This document shows positions 52,051 through 60,290 of a DNA stretch of 64,000 nt, in pieces. This stretch comes from an uncultured Dorea sp. (GTDB taxonomy: Bacteria; Bacillota; Clostridia; Lachnospirales; Lachnospiraceae). Each line of letters opens with the position of its first letter. Position 1 is the first letter of the stretch. The notes beneath the pieces were generated by a model. The model worked only from the letters and a program-made list of their open reading frames with translations, had not been told where the DNA came from and did no database searches. The translations under genes and the position numbers were made by a program. The stretch lies in contig CAJUTH010000014.1 in assembly GCA_910589275.1 (NCBI GenBank), positions 1 through 64,000 on the forward strand, read 5' to 3'.

Positions 52051-52077
52051 GTTGCTGTGAACGGAGTGAACAGTAAC
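52051..52077. repeat. Intergenic repeat, copy E, with flanking direct repeats
   Basis: GTTGCTGTGAACGGAGTG plus AACAGTAAC. AATGCTTG precedes it at 52043-52050 and recurs at 52079-52086, one base after its end, like a target-site duplication. Confidence 0.75.
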
Positions 52078-52089
52078 AATGCTTGCTGC

Positions 52090-52118
52090 TTTACATTAAA
52101 TGTAATTTAGTGTATGAT
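52090..52118 (+). promoter_or_regulatory. Promoter of the murB operon
   Basis: TTTACA (52090-52095), 17 bases, TATGAT (52113-52118). The dyad TTACATT-A-AATGTAA (52091-52105) overlaps the -35 and the spacer, so it could be an operator. Confidence 0.6.
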
Positions 52119-52161
52119 TGTTTACAGTTTTAGAAGAATTTTAAAAACGGGGTAATTGTCT

Positions 52162-53073
52162 ATGGATCAGAGACTATATGAAAGACTAATTTCTGTAATT
52201 TCAGAGGAGAGGGTGCTTCTGTCGGAGTCTATGAAGAAGCATACAACATTTCGAATAGGAGGACCGGCAGATTACTTTTTGATGCCGCAGTCAGAGAAGG
52301 AGGCGGCTGATGCGGTGGCTGTCTGCAGGGAAGAGCGGGTTCCATACAGTATTGTGGGAAACGGAAGCAACCTGCTGGTATCCGACAGTGGTTATCGCGG
52401 AGTGGTGATTCAGCTATATAAGGAGATGAGCAGAGTACAGGTAGAAGGAACTCATATTTATGCTCAAGCAGGTGCATCTCTGGCGAAGATAGCCGCTGCC
52501 GCTATGGAGGCAGGGCTTGCAGGCTTTGAATTTGCGGCAGGAATCCCCGGAACGCTGGGAGGCGCCTGTGTGATGAATGCAGGGGCATACGGCGGAGAGA
52601 TGAAGGATGTATTGGTAAATGTTACTGTATTGGATGAATCGGGCAGCATCAAAAAACTTGTGGGTTCAGAGCTGGAACTTGGTTACCGCACCAGCATAAT
52701 TGCAAAGAAAGGTTATATTGTTCTGAACGCGGAGATTGAGTTAAAGCGGGGCAATCTAGATGAGATACGCTGCTTAATGAATGAACTGAGGGATAAGCGT
52801 GTTTCCAAACAGCCGCTGGAATATCCAAGCGCGGGAAGTACTTTTAAGCGTCCGGAAGGTTATTTTGCGGGAAAGCTCATTCAGGATGCGGGCCTTAGGG
52901 GATTTCGGGTGGGCGACGCTATGGTGTCGGAAAAGCACTGTGGGTTTGTGATCAACGCGGGAGAGGCTACGGCTGCAGAGGTTGATTCGCTGATGAAACA
53001 GGTGTCAGAACGTGTGCAGGCGCAGTTTGGCGTAGCGCTGGAGCCGGAGGTTAAGAGGCTGGGAGAATTTTAA
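52162..53073 (+). CDS. murB: UDP-N-acetylenolpyruvoylglucosamine reductase
   Basis: 303 residues. FAD-binding marks: TTFRIGGPADYFLMP, YSIVGNGSNLLVSD, FEFAAGIPGTLGGACVMNAGAYGGEM; substrate domain YRTSI, SKQPLEYPSAGSTFKRPEG and KLIQDAGLRGFRVGDA; HCGFVINAGEATA at the end. Reduces UDP-GlcNAc-enolpyruvate to UDP-MurNAc with NADPH, the second step of cell-wall precursor synthesis. It is the one-domain-extended type II MurB of Gram-positives. rapZ follows after 1 base. Confidence 0.96.
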   Translation: MDQRLYERLISVISEERVLLSESMKKHTTFRIGGPADYFLMPQSEKEAADAVAVCREERVPYSIVGNGSNLLVSDSGYRGVVIQLYKEMSRVQVEGTHIYAQAGASLAKIAAAAMEAGLAGFEFAAGIPGTLGGACVMNAGAYGGEMKDVLVNVTVLDESGSIKKLVGSELELGYRTSIIAKKGYIVLNAEIELKRGNLDEIRCLMNELRDKRVSKQPLEYPSAGSTFKRPEGYFAGKLIQDAGLRGFRVGDAMVSEKHCGFVINAGEATAAEVDSLMKQVSERVQAQFGVALEPEVKRLGEF

Positions 53074-53074
53074 G

Positions 53075-53956
53075 ATGAGATTTGTAGTTGTGACAGGCAT
53101 GTCGGGAGCGGGCAAGAGATCAGTGATCAAAATGCTGGAGGATGTAGGATATTTTTGTATTGATAATCTGCCGATTTTACTTGTGCCAAAGCTTGCCGAG
53201 CTTTTGGCAGTGCCGAATGCAGAGATTAACAAGGTTGCGCTGGGAATGGATATTCGGAGCAGATACGGGTCGGAGGATTTGATTCAGGCGTTAGACGAAT
53301 TGGATAAGATGGGACTGGCCTATGAGATGCTGTATATGGATGCTTCTGATGAAGTGCTGATCAAGCGTTACAAGGAGACTAGGCGAAATCATCCCCTTGC
53401 GGGAAACGGCAGGGTAGATCAGGGCATTGTAAAGGAGCGAAAAACGCTTGCGCCCCTGCGCGGACGCGCAGATTATATTCTGGACACCAGCAGGCTTTTG
53501 ATTCGGGAATTGAAGCAAGAAGTAAATCATATATTTGTAGAAAATAAGGAATATAAGAATCTGTATGTTACGGTAGTATCCTTTGGGTTTAAATATGGAA
53601 TCCCCAGCGACGCAGATCTGGTATTTGATGTGAGATTTCTTCCCAATCCTTACTATATAGATGAGTTAAGGCTTTTAAGCGGCAATGATAAACCGGTTCA
53701 GGATTATGTGATGGACAATGAGAAGGCAGGCAGATTTTTGGAAATGCTGACGGATATGATACGCTTTTTGATTCCAAATTATATTACAGAGGGAAAGACC
53801 CAGCTTGTAATTGGAATTGGGTGTACCGGGGGAAAACACCGTTCGGTTACGCTGGCTAATGCACTGTATGGAGCGCTGTCAGAGGCGGAAAGTGATTACG
53901 GGATTAAGATTGAACACAGAGATATTGAGAAAGATACGATTACAAAGGCAAAGTAG
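53075..53956 (+). CDS. rapZ: RNase adapter / nucleotide-binding protein RapZ
   Basis: 293 residues. P-loop VVTGMSGAGKRSVIKMLED at the start, YFCIDNLPILLVPKL, LDTSRLLIRELKQEV, and the C-terminal GIGCTGGKHRSVTLANAL. In E. coli RapZ guides GlmY/GlmZ RNA decay; in Gram-positives the homologue YvcJ binds nucleotides and UDP-GlcNAc-type ligands and affects cell-wall supply. Part of the murB-rapZ-whiA-crh operon, spaced by 1 and 9 bases. Confidence 0.96.
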   Translation: MRFVVVTGMSGAGKRSVIKMLEDVGYFCIDNLPILLVPKLAELLAVPNAEINKVALGMDIRSRYGSEDLIQALDELDKMGLAYEMLYMDASDEVLIKRYKETRRNHPLAGNGRVDQGIVKERKTLAPLRGRADYILDTSRLLIRELKQEVNHIFVENKEYKNLYVTVVSFGFKYGIPSDADLVFDVRFLPNPYYIDELRLLSGNDKPVQDYVMDNEKAGRFLEMLTDMIRFLIPNYITEGKTQLVIGIGCTGGKHRSVTLANALYGALSEAESDYGIKIEHRDIEKDTITKAK

Positions 53957-53965
53957 GGATGGGCA

Positions 53966-54874
53966 ATGTCATTTTCGGGTAAAGTAAAAGAAGAGTTAGC
54001 TATGAGATTTCCGGGGGGAAGGCATTGTCTTCTTTCCGAGCTTTCAGCGATCAGTACCATGTGCGGAACCTTTAGCGAAGATAGAGAAGGGGAAGAAATC
54101 CTTACTATTCATACGGAAAATGAAGCTATTGCGAGAAAATGCTTTACATTAGTTGAAAAAACATTTAATATAGGGGGTGAAGTTTCTTCGTACACTTCTA
54201 TGCGGAGTAATCCGGAAACGGGCAGTAAGATGTATTATTTCCTTGCCCAGGGTAAAGGCCTTAAGGCCGTCCGGAATGCGTCCGTGCAGGCAGTATGCTG
54301 TAAAAGAGCATATCTCAGAGGGGCATTTTTAGCATCCGGTTCTGTCAGCGATCCAAGGAAGTCTTATCATTTCGAGATCGTATGCGGGACAGAGAGGATA
54401 GCACAGTATCTGCAGCATCTGATGTTAGGCTTCCAGATGGATGCCAAGATTGTCAGGAGGAAGAAGAGCTACGTTGTATACCTCAAGGATGGAACCGGTA
54501 TAGTGGATATGTTGAACGTCATGGAGGCGCATGTGGCATTGATGGAACTTGAGAATGTAAGGATTCTCAAGGAGATGCGCAATAGGGTGAACCGCAAGGT
54601 GAACTGTGAGACGGCTAACATTAATAAAACCGTGTCTGCTGCGGTAAAGCAGGTGGAAGATATCATTTATATCCGTGACAGTATTGGTTTTGATAAGCTT
54701 CCGGAAGGATTAAAGGACGTTGCCCTTACACGTCTAGAGTATCCGGAGGCAACACTGAAAGAGCTTGGGGAGCTCTTGGAGACGCCGGTTGGAAAGTCCG
54801 GAGTGAATCATAGACTTCGGAAGTTAAGTGAAATAGCAGAAAAGCTAAGGGACAATCAGGGAGGGACAGCATGA
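53966..54874 (+). CDS. whiA: DNA-binding protein WhiA
   Basis: 302 residues. LAGLIDADG-homing-endonuclease-like N-domain (CKRAYLRGAFLASGSVSDPR, HLMLGFQMDAKIVRRK) without nuclease residues, and a C-terminal HTH (GLKDVALTRLEYPEATLKELGE, VGKSGVNHRLRKL). It controls cell division and sporulation genes in actinomycetes and chromosome or division functions in Bacillus. The ATG of the next gene overlaps its stop by 4 bases (ATGA). Confidence 0.96.
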   Translation: MSFSGKVKEELAMRFPGGRHCLLSELSAISTMCGTFSEDREGEEILTIHTENEAIARKCFTLVEKTFNIGGEVSSYTSMRSNPETGSKMYYFLAQGKGLKAVRNASVQAVCCKRAYLRGAFLASGSVSDPRKSYHFEIVCGTERIAQYLQHLMLGFQMDAKIVRRKKSYVVYLKDGTGIVDMLNVMEAHVALMELENVRILKEMRNRVNRKVNCETANINKTVSAAVKQVEDIIYIRDSIGFDKLPEGLKDVALTRLEYPEATLKELGELLETPVGKSGVNHRLRKLSEIAEKLRDNQGGTA

Positions 54875-55128
54875 TTAAGAAACCTATCACATTCAAGTTG
54901 AACGAAGGCCTGGATGCCAGACCGATTGCTTTGCTTGTTCAAGAAGCCAATCAATATGCCAGTACTGTATATATCGAGCTTGAGAATAAGAAGATCAATG
55001 CTAAGAGTATTATGGGGATGATGAGCTTGCAGCTTGGCAATGGAGAGAAACTTACGGTAGTTGCTGACGGAGAGGACGAAGAAGCGGCAATTGAGGGCGT
55101 AGAGAATTTCTTAGCATCCAAAAATTAG
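54871..55128 (+). CDS. crh: HPr-like protein lacking the phospho-His (Crh-like)
   Basis: 85 residues with the HPr fold: GLDARPIALLVQEAN and AKSIMGMMSLQLGNGE. The active-site position 15 is Asp in place of His (codon GAT), so it cannot relay phosphate in the PTS. The regulatory Ser46 in NAKSIMGMM is kept, as in Bacillus Crh, which is phosphorylated by HPr kinase and acts with CcpA in catabolite repression. Overlaps whiA by 4 bases, the standard place of Crh-like genes. The exact role in this lineage is inferred. Confidence 0.88.
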   Translation: MIKKPITFKLNEGLDARPIALLVQEANQYASTVYIELENKKINAKSIMGMMSLQLGNGEKLTVVADGEDEEAAIEGVENFLASKN

Positions 55129-55138
55129 TACATAAGTC

Positions 55139-55170
55139 AGAGGCATGCATAGGGGACATGCCTCTTTATT
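55139..55170 (+). terminator. Intrinsic terminator of the murB-rapZ-whiA-crh operon
   Basis: AGAGGCATG (55139-55147) pairs with CATGCCTCT (55157-55165), then TTATTTAT. Confidence 0.8.
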
Positions 55171-55191
55171 TATATTCGAGGAGGTATCGAG

Positions 55192-56106
55192 ATGAAAAAA
55201 ATGTTGTTTGTATATAATCCCCATGCGGGAAAAGGTCTTTTACGCCAAAAGTTGTCCGACATTGTGGATATTTTTGTGAAAGCGGGATATGATGTAGTTG
55301 TTTATCCTACGCAGTCATATAAGGATGCCTATCGGAAGGTTTCAGAATTTACAGAGGAATATGACCTGGTAGTATGCAGCGGCGGCGACGGAACTATAGA
55401 CGAGGTGGTTACGGGAATGATGGGCAGGGAGAAGAAGATTCCTGTGGGTTATATTCCAACGGGTACGACTAATGACTTTGCTAATAGTCTGAGGATTCCA
55501 AAGGATCTGCTTGCCGCGGCTGATAATGCAGTGTGCGGAACCGTATTTCCTTGTGATATCGGACAGTTTAACGATGATGTATTTGTATATATTGCTGCTT
55601 TCGGATTGTTTACCGATGTGTCTTATGAGACTAGGCAGGAGCTGAAGAATGTGCTGGGACATCTGGCGTATATTCTAGAAGGTGCAAAACGCCTGTTTAA
55701 TGTTCCTTCTTATAAGATTAAGGTAGTACATGACGAAGAGGTGATCGCAGATGAATTTATTTATGGCATGGTGACAAATTCAAGGTCTGTGGGTGGTTTT
55801 CGCAATATGATTGGGAAAAATGTAAAATTTGACGATGGAGAATTTGAGGTAACACTAATACGCAAGCCTTCGAATCCGATTGAACTTCAAGAGATTATCG
55901 CGGCTCTTTTAATAGAGCAGGTTGATACGAAACATATGTACACCTTTAAGGCAAGACAGATATCCTTCGAGTCTGAGGTAGAAATTCCGTGGACTCTTGA
56001 CGGAGAATACGGCGGGTTTCATGATTATGTAGAAATTATCAATCAGCAATGCGCTATGAAGTTGATGGTTCCGGCAAAATATGTGGAAGAATTGTCGGTG
56101 AATTGA
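55192..56106 (+). CDS. Diacylglycerol/lipid kinase family protein
   Basis: 304 residues. KMLFVYNPHAGKGLLRQKL at the start, the catalytic VVCSGGDGTIDEVVTGMM (GGDG motif), IPTGTTNDFANSLRIP and YIAAFGLFTDVSYET, then a C-terminal beta domain ending DGEYGG. The family (YegS/DgkB) phosphorylates diacylglycerol or similar lipids with ATP at the membrane. TCGAGGAGGTATCGAG precedes the ATG. Own transcript, following the operon terminator. Confidence 0.93.
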   Translation: MKKMLFVYNPHAGKGLLRQKLSDIVDIFVKAGYDVVVYPTQSYKDAYRKVSEFTEEYDLVVCSGGDGTIDEVVTGMMGREKKIPVGYIPTGTTNDFANSLRIPKDLLAAADNAVCGTVFPCDIGQFNDDVFVYIAAFGLFTDVSYETRQELKNVLGHLAYILEGAKRLFNVPSYKIKVVHDEEVIADEFIYGMVTNSRSVGGFRNMIGKNVKFDDGEFEVTLIRKPSNPIELQEIIAALLIEQVDTKHMYTFKARQISFESEVEIPWTLDGEYGGFHDYVEIINQQCAMKLMVPAKYVEELSVN

Positions 56107-56142
56107 TATTTTCTTTTTATGACGCGTTAGAAGGAAGCGAAT

Positions 56143-56167
56143 GTTACTGTGAACGGAGTGAACAGTA
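56143..56167. repeat. Intergenic repeat, copy F
   Basis: GTTACTGTGAACGGAGTG plus AACAGTA, between the lipid kinase and the tRNA-Glu promoter. Flanks GAAGGAAGCGAA and GAAGGAGCGGA are similar to each other. Confidence 0.75.
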
Positions 56168-56207
56168 CGAAGGAGCGGAGAAAAATTTAAAAAAATGAAA
56201 AAAATAC

Positions 56208-56236
56208 TTGCTTCTTGTCATTTTTTTTGCTACAAT
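56208..56236 (+). promoter_or_regulatory. Promoter of tRNA-Glu
   Basis: TTGCTT (56208-56213), 17 bases, TACAAT (56231-56236), 28 bases before the tRNA. Confidence 0.6.
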
Positions 56237-56264
56237 AGACAAGCACGAGATGAGTAAGTGATAT

Positions 56265-56336
56265 GGCTCCGTGGTCAAGCGGTCAAGACGCTAGCCTCTC
56301 ACGCTGGAATCCGGGGTTCGATTCCCCGCGGAGTCA
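56265..56336 (+). tRNA. tRNA-Glu(CTC)
   Basis: Acceptor GGCTCCG/CGGAGTC, anticodon loop CTCTCAC (CTC), T loop GGTTCGATTCC. 72 bases. Confidence 0.95.
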
Positions 56337-56342
56337 CTAGTT

Positions 56343-56385
56343 AAATCGCTGATATTCTTTGAAAAAAGAGATTCAGCGATTTTTC
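56343..56385 (+). terminator. Terminator after tRNA-Glu
   Basis: AAATCGCTGA (56343-56352) pairs with TCAGCGATTT (56373-56382), then TT and C. Confidence 0.7.
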
Positions 56386-56468
56386 TATGTAAATCAACCA
56401 AAATGATCCGGAGATTTGTGAGCGGTAATTTGTAGACTGCCAATCGCGAAAGAAAATAAAAAAAGTTG

Positions 56469-56497
56469 TTGACAAGCAGAAAGTGTTCATATATAAT
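56469..56497 (+). promoter_or_regulatory. Strong promoter of the tRNA cluster
   Basis: Consensus TTGACA (56469-56474), 17 bases, consensus TATAAT (56492-56497), about 40 bases before tRNA-Pro. Confidence 0.9.
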
Positions 56498-56536
56498 ATG
56501 TCTTGTGTCGCGGAAGTGAGCAAAACATAATACTGT

Positions 56537-56611
56537 CGGGGTGTGGCTCAGCTTGGCTAGAGCGCCTGGTTTGGGACCAGGAGGTCGCAGGTTCGAATCC
56601 TGTCACCCCGA
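56537..56611 (+). tRNA. tRNA-Pro(TGG)
   Basis: Acceptor CGGGGTG/CACCCCG plus A; anticodon loop TTTGGGA (TGG); T loop GGTTCGAATCC. Confidence 0.95.
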
Positions 56612-56618
56612 TACTCAT

Positions 56619-56689
56619 GCGGGTGTAGTTCAATGGTAGAACACCAGCCTTCCAAGCTGGATACGTGGGTTCGATTCCCATCACCCGCT
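56619..56689 (+). tRNA. tRNA-Gly(TCC)
   Basis: Acceptor GCGGGTG/CACCCGC; anticodon stem CCAGC/GCTGG with loop CTTCCAA (TCC). Confidence 0.95.
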
Positions 56690-56717
56690 TTCTTAAACCC
56701 TTATGGATTAAGAGCAT

Positions 56718-56791
56718 GAGTCTGTAGCTCAGCTGGATAGAGCAACGGCCTTCTAAGCCGTAGGTCGAGGGTTCGAATCCCCCCAGGCTCG
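56718..56791 (+). tRNA. tRNA-Arg(TCT)
   Basis: Acceptor GAGTCTG/CAGGCTC with G-T pair; anticodon stem ACGGC/GCCGT with loop CTTCTAA (TCT). Confidence 0.93.
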
Positions 56792-56875
56792 TTGGCACGT
56801 ACATTCAAGCAGACAGTCATACTTGAAGACGGGTCAGTCCCACAGCCTTGGCGGTGGATGGACTTAATAGAATAT

Positions 56876-56950
56876 GGTGGGTATGGTGCAGTTGGTTAAC
56901 GCGTCGGATTGTGGTTCCGAAGACCGTGGGTTCGAGTCCCACTACCCACC
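56876..56950 (+). tRNA. tRNA-His(GTG)
   Basis: Eight-pair acceptor GGTGGGTA/TACCCACC includes the genome-encoded G at -1 typical of tRNA-His; anticodon loop TTGTGGT (GTG). The 85 bases before it (56792-56875) show nothing. Confidence 0.95.
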
Positions 56951-56964
56951 CTTTTTTCTTTTAA

Positions 56965-57036
56965 TGGGCTATCGCCAAGCGGTAAGGCACAGGACTTTGA
57001 CTCCTGCATTCGTTGGTTCGAATCCAACTAGCCCAG
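56965..57036 (+). tRNA. tRNA-Gln(TTG)
   Basis: Acceptor TGGGCTA/TAGCCCA; anticodon stem CAGGA/TCCTG with loop CTTTGAC (TTG). Confidence 0.95.
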
Positions 57037-57044
57037 TTAATTAT

Positions 57045-57117
57045 GGGCGTGTAGCTCAGGTGGTAGAGCACTTGACTTTTAATCAAGTTGTCCGGGGTTC
57101 GAATCCCCGCACGCTCA
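57045..57117 (+). tRNA. tRNA-Lys(TTT)
   Basis: Acceptor GGGCGTG/CACGCTC; anticodon stem CTTGA/TCAAG with loop CTTTTAA (TTT). Confidence 0.95.
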
Positions 57118-57130
57118 GTTGATGAAAATA

Positions 57131-57170
57131 CCTGGAAATCTTTAATATCAAAGGTTTCCGGGATTTTTTT
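57131..57170 (+). terminator. Intrinsic terminator of the tRNA cluster
   Basis: CCTGGAAA (57131-57138) pairs with TTTCCGGG (57155-57162, one G-T), then A and seven T. The stem may extend by ATCTTT/AAAGGT. Confidence 0.85.
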
Positions 57171-57189
57171 GATATATGGGGGTGTACAA

Positions 57190-59052
57190 ATGACGATGGG
57201 TAATAACAAAACTGTAGAAAGGAATAATTATATATCAGGGATTGACGGACTGAGAGCTGTTGCGGTTCTGCTAGTATTTGCATACCATTTGAAGCTGCCG
57301 TTTGTTAAGGGCGGATTGCTTGGCGTTACAGTATTTTTTGTAATTTCAGGATTTTTGATTACACGTATATTAATGTCAGAAATAGAAAATACGAATACAA
57401 TTAATCTGAAAAATTTTTGGACGAGACGTATTCGAAGACTGCTTCCGGCCGTTTTAACTATGCTTCCGGCATTGATATTTGCAAGCGCTGTAGTCAATAG
57501 AGTATTATTTACTAAAACTTGTCAGGATCTGCTTTCGGCGGTTTTTTGCTATAATAACTGGTGGCAGATTTTTAATCAGGTTTCCTATTTTGAAAATGCG
57601 GGCGCGCCGTCTCCGCTTACCCATTTTTGGTCTTTGGCGATAGAAGCACAATTTTACGTGATATATCCTTTCTTGCTTCTGGCTGCCGTCAGATTCAAGA
57701 ACAGAAATAGAATGTTTGCAGGAATAACTTTCATATTGGCTGTTGTGTCGCTGGGATTGATGTGGTTTCTGTTTGATCCGGCAAAGGATCCAAGCAGGGT
57801 GTATTATGGGACGGACACAAGGGTATTTTCTCTGTTGTTTGGGAGCCTTCTGGCAATGATAGGCGAAGGGGAAGGCAGAGAAGGAAAGATTCCGTTTTTT
57901 TTGCGTGATATTGTGGGAGCAGCGGCTTTTGCAGGTATTATATATATGGCAGCGACAATTGACGGTTATAGCAGTTTCTTATATAAAGGAGGGCATGGAC
58001 TCGCGTCTTTTCTTACCGTTTTTGTGATATATGCTATGATAAATGAGAATAGTACTGTAAATAAAATCTTGAGTTGTTATCCGCTTACATGGATAGGCGT
58101 ACGTTCTTATGGTATATATTTGTGGCATTATCCGATTATATTGTTGGTTAGCAGTGGAAAAAAATCTACATGGTGGATGGTACTTGTTGATATTTTGCTG
58201 ACAGGAATTTTATCTGCGCTATCTTATTATTTTATTGAGACGCCTATACGACGCGGGGCTATTAGGCGAAATGTTGAGATTATGAAAAGTAAGCCGGAAA
58301 CGCCTTGGGAGAAAAAGAAGCGTGGGCGAACGATACAGAGAAATATTAAGGTGATTTGCGGGACGGCTGTAATAGGCGCCGGTGCGATTCTATGTGTTGT
58401 TTTTGTACCGAGGGAAACCGCTCTTGGCGATATTAATGCGATGAAGAAGCGGGCTGAAGATGCAAACGAACTTACGAGCCGGAGGACGGCGGAACTAAAG
58501 GATAAGAATGCAGGCTCCGAGACAGGAGGATTAAAAGATCAGAAGAATTTGTCTGATGAAGAAATTCTTTCTGGTTTGAATCTGCTTTTGATTGGAGATT
58601 CTATAGCGCTGGATGTTACCGATTATTATTATGAAACATTTCCGAACAGCATCAGCGATACGGAAATAGGCAGACAGACGATGGAGAGCGCTGAAATATA
58701 CGATTCCTATGTTCAGGAAAATAATTGGGACGGAGATGGCGTAATCTTTGCGCTTGGTTCGAATGGGCCTCTTTATGACTCTCTTCCGGCGCTGAGGGAA
58801 AGGATGGGACCGGACCGACCTTTATTTGTAATTACGGTTAAAGTACCGAACAATGAATGGGAGGATTCAAATAATGAAGAAATCTCTAAATTTGCAGAAG
58901 CAACGGATAATACATATCTGATAGATTGGTATCAGGCAAGTGAAGGGCATGACGAGTGGTTTGATGAAGATGATACGCATCTGTTGCCTGAGGGTGCAAA
59001 AGCATATAGAGATAAGATAAGAGAGGCTGTTCTCAATGTATTTCGAAGATAG
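57190..59052 (+). CDS. OatA-like membrane acyltransferase with SGNH domain
   Basis: 620 residues. Start at the ATG after GGGGGTGTACAA; earlier in-frame codons lie in tRNA-Lys. Acyltransferase_3 domain (1-370) with ten or so membrane segments: YISGIDGLRAVAVLLVFAYH (catalytic-type His), GGLLGVTVFFVISGFLI, FWTRRIRRLLPA, THFWSLAIEAQFYVIYP and YGIYLWHYPIIL. A loop (380-465) leads to an extracellular SGNH domain: LLLIGDSIALDVTDYY, FALGSNGPLYDSLP and DDTHLLPEGAKAY (DxxH). This is the plan of peptidoglycan or polysaccharide O-acetyltransferases (OatA/OafA). Confidence 0.9.
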   Translation: MTMGNNKTVERNNYISGIDGLRAVAVLLVFAYHLKLPFVKGGLLGVTVFFVISGFLITRILMSEIENTNTINLKNFWTRRIRRLLPAVLTMLPALIFASAVVNRVLFTKTCQDLLSAVFCYNNWWQIFNQVSYFENAGAPSPLTHFWSLAIEAQFYVIYPFLLLAAVRFKNRNRMFAGITFILAVVSLGLMWFLFDPAKDPSRVYYGTDTRVFSLLFGSLLAMIGEGEGREGKIPFFLRDIVGAAAFAGIIYMAATIDGYSSFLYKGGHGLASFLTVFVIYAMINENSTVNKILSCYPLTWIGVRSYGIYLWHYPIILLVSSGKKSTWWMVLVDILLTGILSALSYYFIETPIRRGAIRRNVEIMKSKPETPWEKKKRGRTIQRNIKVICGTAVIGAGAILCVVFVPRETALGDINAMKKRAEDANELTSRRTAELKDKNAGSETGGLKDQKNLSDEEILSGLNLLLIGDSIALDVTDYYYETFPNSISDTEIGRQTMESAEIYDSYVQENNWDGDGVIFALGSNGPLYDSLPALRERMGPDRPLFVITVKVPNNEWEDSNNEEISKFAEATDNTYLIDWYQASEGHDEWFDEDDTHLLPEGAKAYRDKIREAVLNVFRR

Positions 59053-59132
59053 TTATCGACTATAAAAGATAGAACCGGATCAAAAGGGAAAAGAGAAAAA
59101 GGAATTTATATGATTATATGAAGGAGGAGTTG

Positions 59133-60077
59133 ATGAAAAGGAATCAAAACTATATAAAAAGCGGTCTGGCTGTTTTGCTGATATGCGGCGGTCTGTTTGC
59201 TGGCTGTACTGGCGGAGACAGCAAGGAAACGATGGCGCCGCAGGCGGATTCAGGAAAGGCGGAACAGGAATCGGCAGAAGCAGACAGACAAGGACTGCAG
59301 GGAGAGGATAAATCAGAAAAAGAATTAGAGAAGCTTCGTTTTGTCGATTCATGGGGGGAGTGGCATAGTATGACGGTGAATCCAAATGTGGAAAAACATC
59401 CGTATGATTGGTCCTGCCTGACAAATACAGAAGAAGAAATTAAGTATGAGGGTGATGAACGTTACAATATACGCAAAGGGATAGATGTATCGGAGCATCA
59501 AGGCAAGGTTGACTGGGAAAAAGTTAGGGCGGCTGGATATGAATTTGCTATGATTCGGATTGGCTACAGGGGATATGGAACCGAAGGCAGTCTGCACGTA
59601 GATGCAGTATTTCACGAGAATATTACCGGCGCAAAAGCGGCGGGAATTGATGTGGGAGTCTATTTTTTCTCACAGGCAGTAAATGAAGAGGAGACTCTTG
59701 AGGAAGCCGCGCTTGTGTTGGAGAATTTAGAAGGATATGAATTGGAGCTTCCGGTTGTATTTGACCCGGAAAGAATCCGTGATGATACGGCTAGAACAGA
59801 CGATGTGTCAGGCGGACAATTTACAAAGAATACAGCCCTGTTTTGTAAGAAGATGAAAGAAGCCGGTTATCAGCCAATGATATATAGTAATCTGGTATGG
59901 GAGGCTTTTGAGTATGATATGGAACAATTGGCGGATTATCCTATCTGGTATGCAGATTATGAAGCGGTGCCGCAAACGCCGTATCGGTTTACATTTTGGC
60001 AGTATTCAGAGAAAGGACGGGTGGATGGTATTAATGGAGCTGTAGATTTGAATGTGCAGTTCCACGAAAAGCAGTAA
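59133..60077 (+). CDS. GH25 lysozyme-family lipoprotein
   Basis: 314 residues from the ATG following AAGGAGGAGTTG. Signal peptide with lipobox GLFAGC (Cys about 25), acidic linker, then GH25 (about 105-310): IRKGIDVSEHQGKVDWEKV, FAMIRIGYRGYGTEGSL, AKAAGIDVGVYFFSQAVN, the acid pair in LPVVFDPERI (DxE), MIYSN, and IWYADYEA with FWQYSEKGRVDGI. Cleaves beta-1,4 MurNAc-GlcNAc bonds; the usual YDWE reads FDPE. Its location after an O-acetyltransferase may be relevant, since O-acetylation protects against lysozymes. Confidence 0.92.
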   Translation: MKRNQNYIKSGLAVLLICGGLFAGCTGGDSKETMAPQADSGKAEQESAEADRQGLQGEDKSEKELEKLRFVDSWGEWHSMTVNPNVEKHPYDWSCLTNTEEEIKYEGDERYNIRKGIDVSEHQGKVDWEKVRAAGYEFAMIRIGYRGYGTEGSLHVDAVFHENITGAKAAGIDVGVYFFSQAVNEEETLEEAALVLENLEGYELELPVVFDPERIRDDTARTDDVSGGQFTKNTALFCKKMKEAGYQPMIYSNLVWEAFEYDMEQLADYPIWYADYEAVPQTPYRFTFWQYSEKGRVDGINGAVDLNVQFHEKQ

Positions 60078-60085
60078 AAAGCATC

Positions 60086-60117
60086 AGTGAAAAGAGTGGT
60101 AAGTGAAAAGAGCGGTA
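60086..60117 (+). repeat. 16-bp tandem duplication
   Basis: AGTGAAAAGAGTGGTA (60086-60101) directly followed by AGTGAAAAGAGCGGTA (60102-60117), one base different, just ahead of the tRNA-Leu -35 box. Confidence 0.8.
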
Positions 60118-60118
60118 A

Positions 60119-60147
60119 TTGACAAGAAGGAAAAATTGTGATAGTAT
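60119..60147 (+). promoter_or_regulatory. Promoter of tRNA-Leu
   Basis: Consensus TTGACA (60119-60124), 17 bases, TAGTAT (60142-60147). Confidence 0.75.
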
Positions 60148-60199
60148 ACACAATGTCTTGAACAAAATCATGTAAATCATATGTCAAGATACTTTGCAA

Positions 60200-60280
60200 G
60201 CGGATATGGCGGAATTGGCAGACGCGCTAGACTTAGGATCTAGTGTCCCAGACGTGCAGGTTCAAGTCCTGTTATCCGCA
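60200..60280 (+). tRNA. tRNA-Leu(TAG)
   Basis: Acceptor GCGGATA/TATCCGC plus A; anticodon stem CTAGA/TCTAG with loop CTTAGGA (TAG); class II variable arm; T loop GGTTCAAGTCC. Confidence 0.95.
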
Positions 60281-60290
60281 GTAAATGAAA

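Noticed and set aside
56876..56950. tRNA-His extra G as a mis-set end
   Set aside because: An encoded G at -1 pairing with C73 is the rule for bacterial tRNA-His.
56487..57122. Open frames over the tRNA cluster on both strands
   Set aside because: They are translations of tRNA genes; their protein-like repeats come from the conserved T arms.
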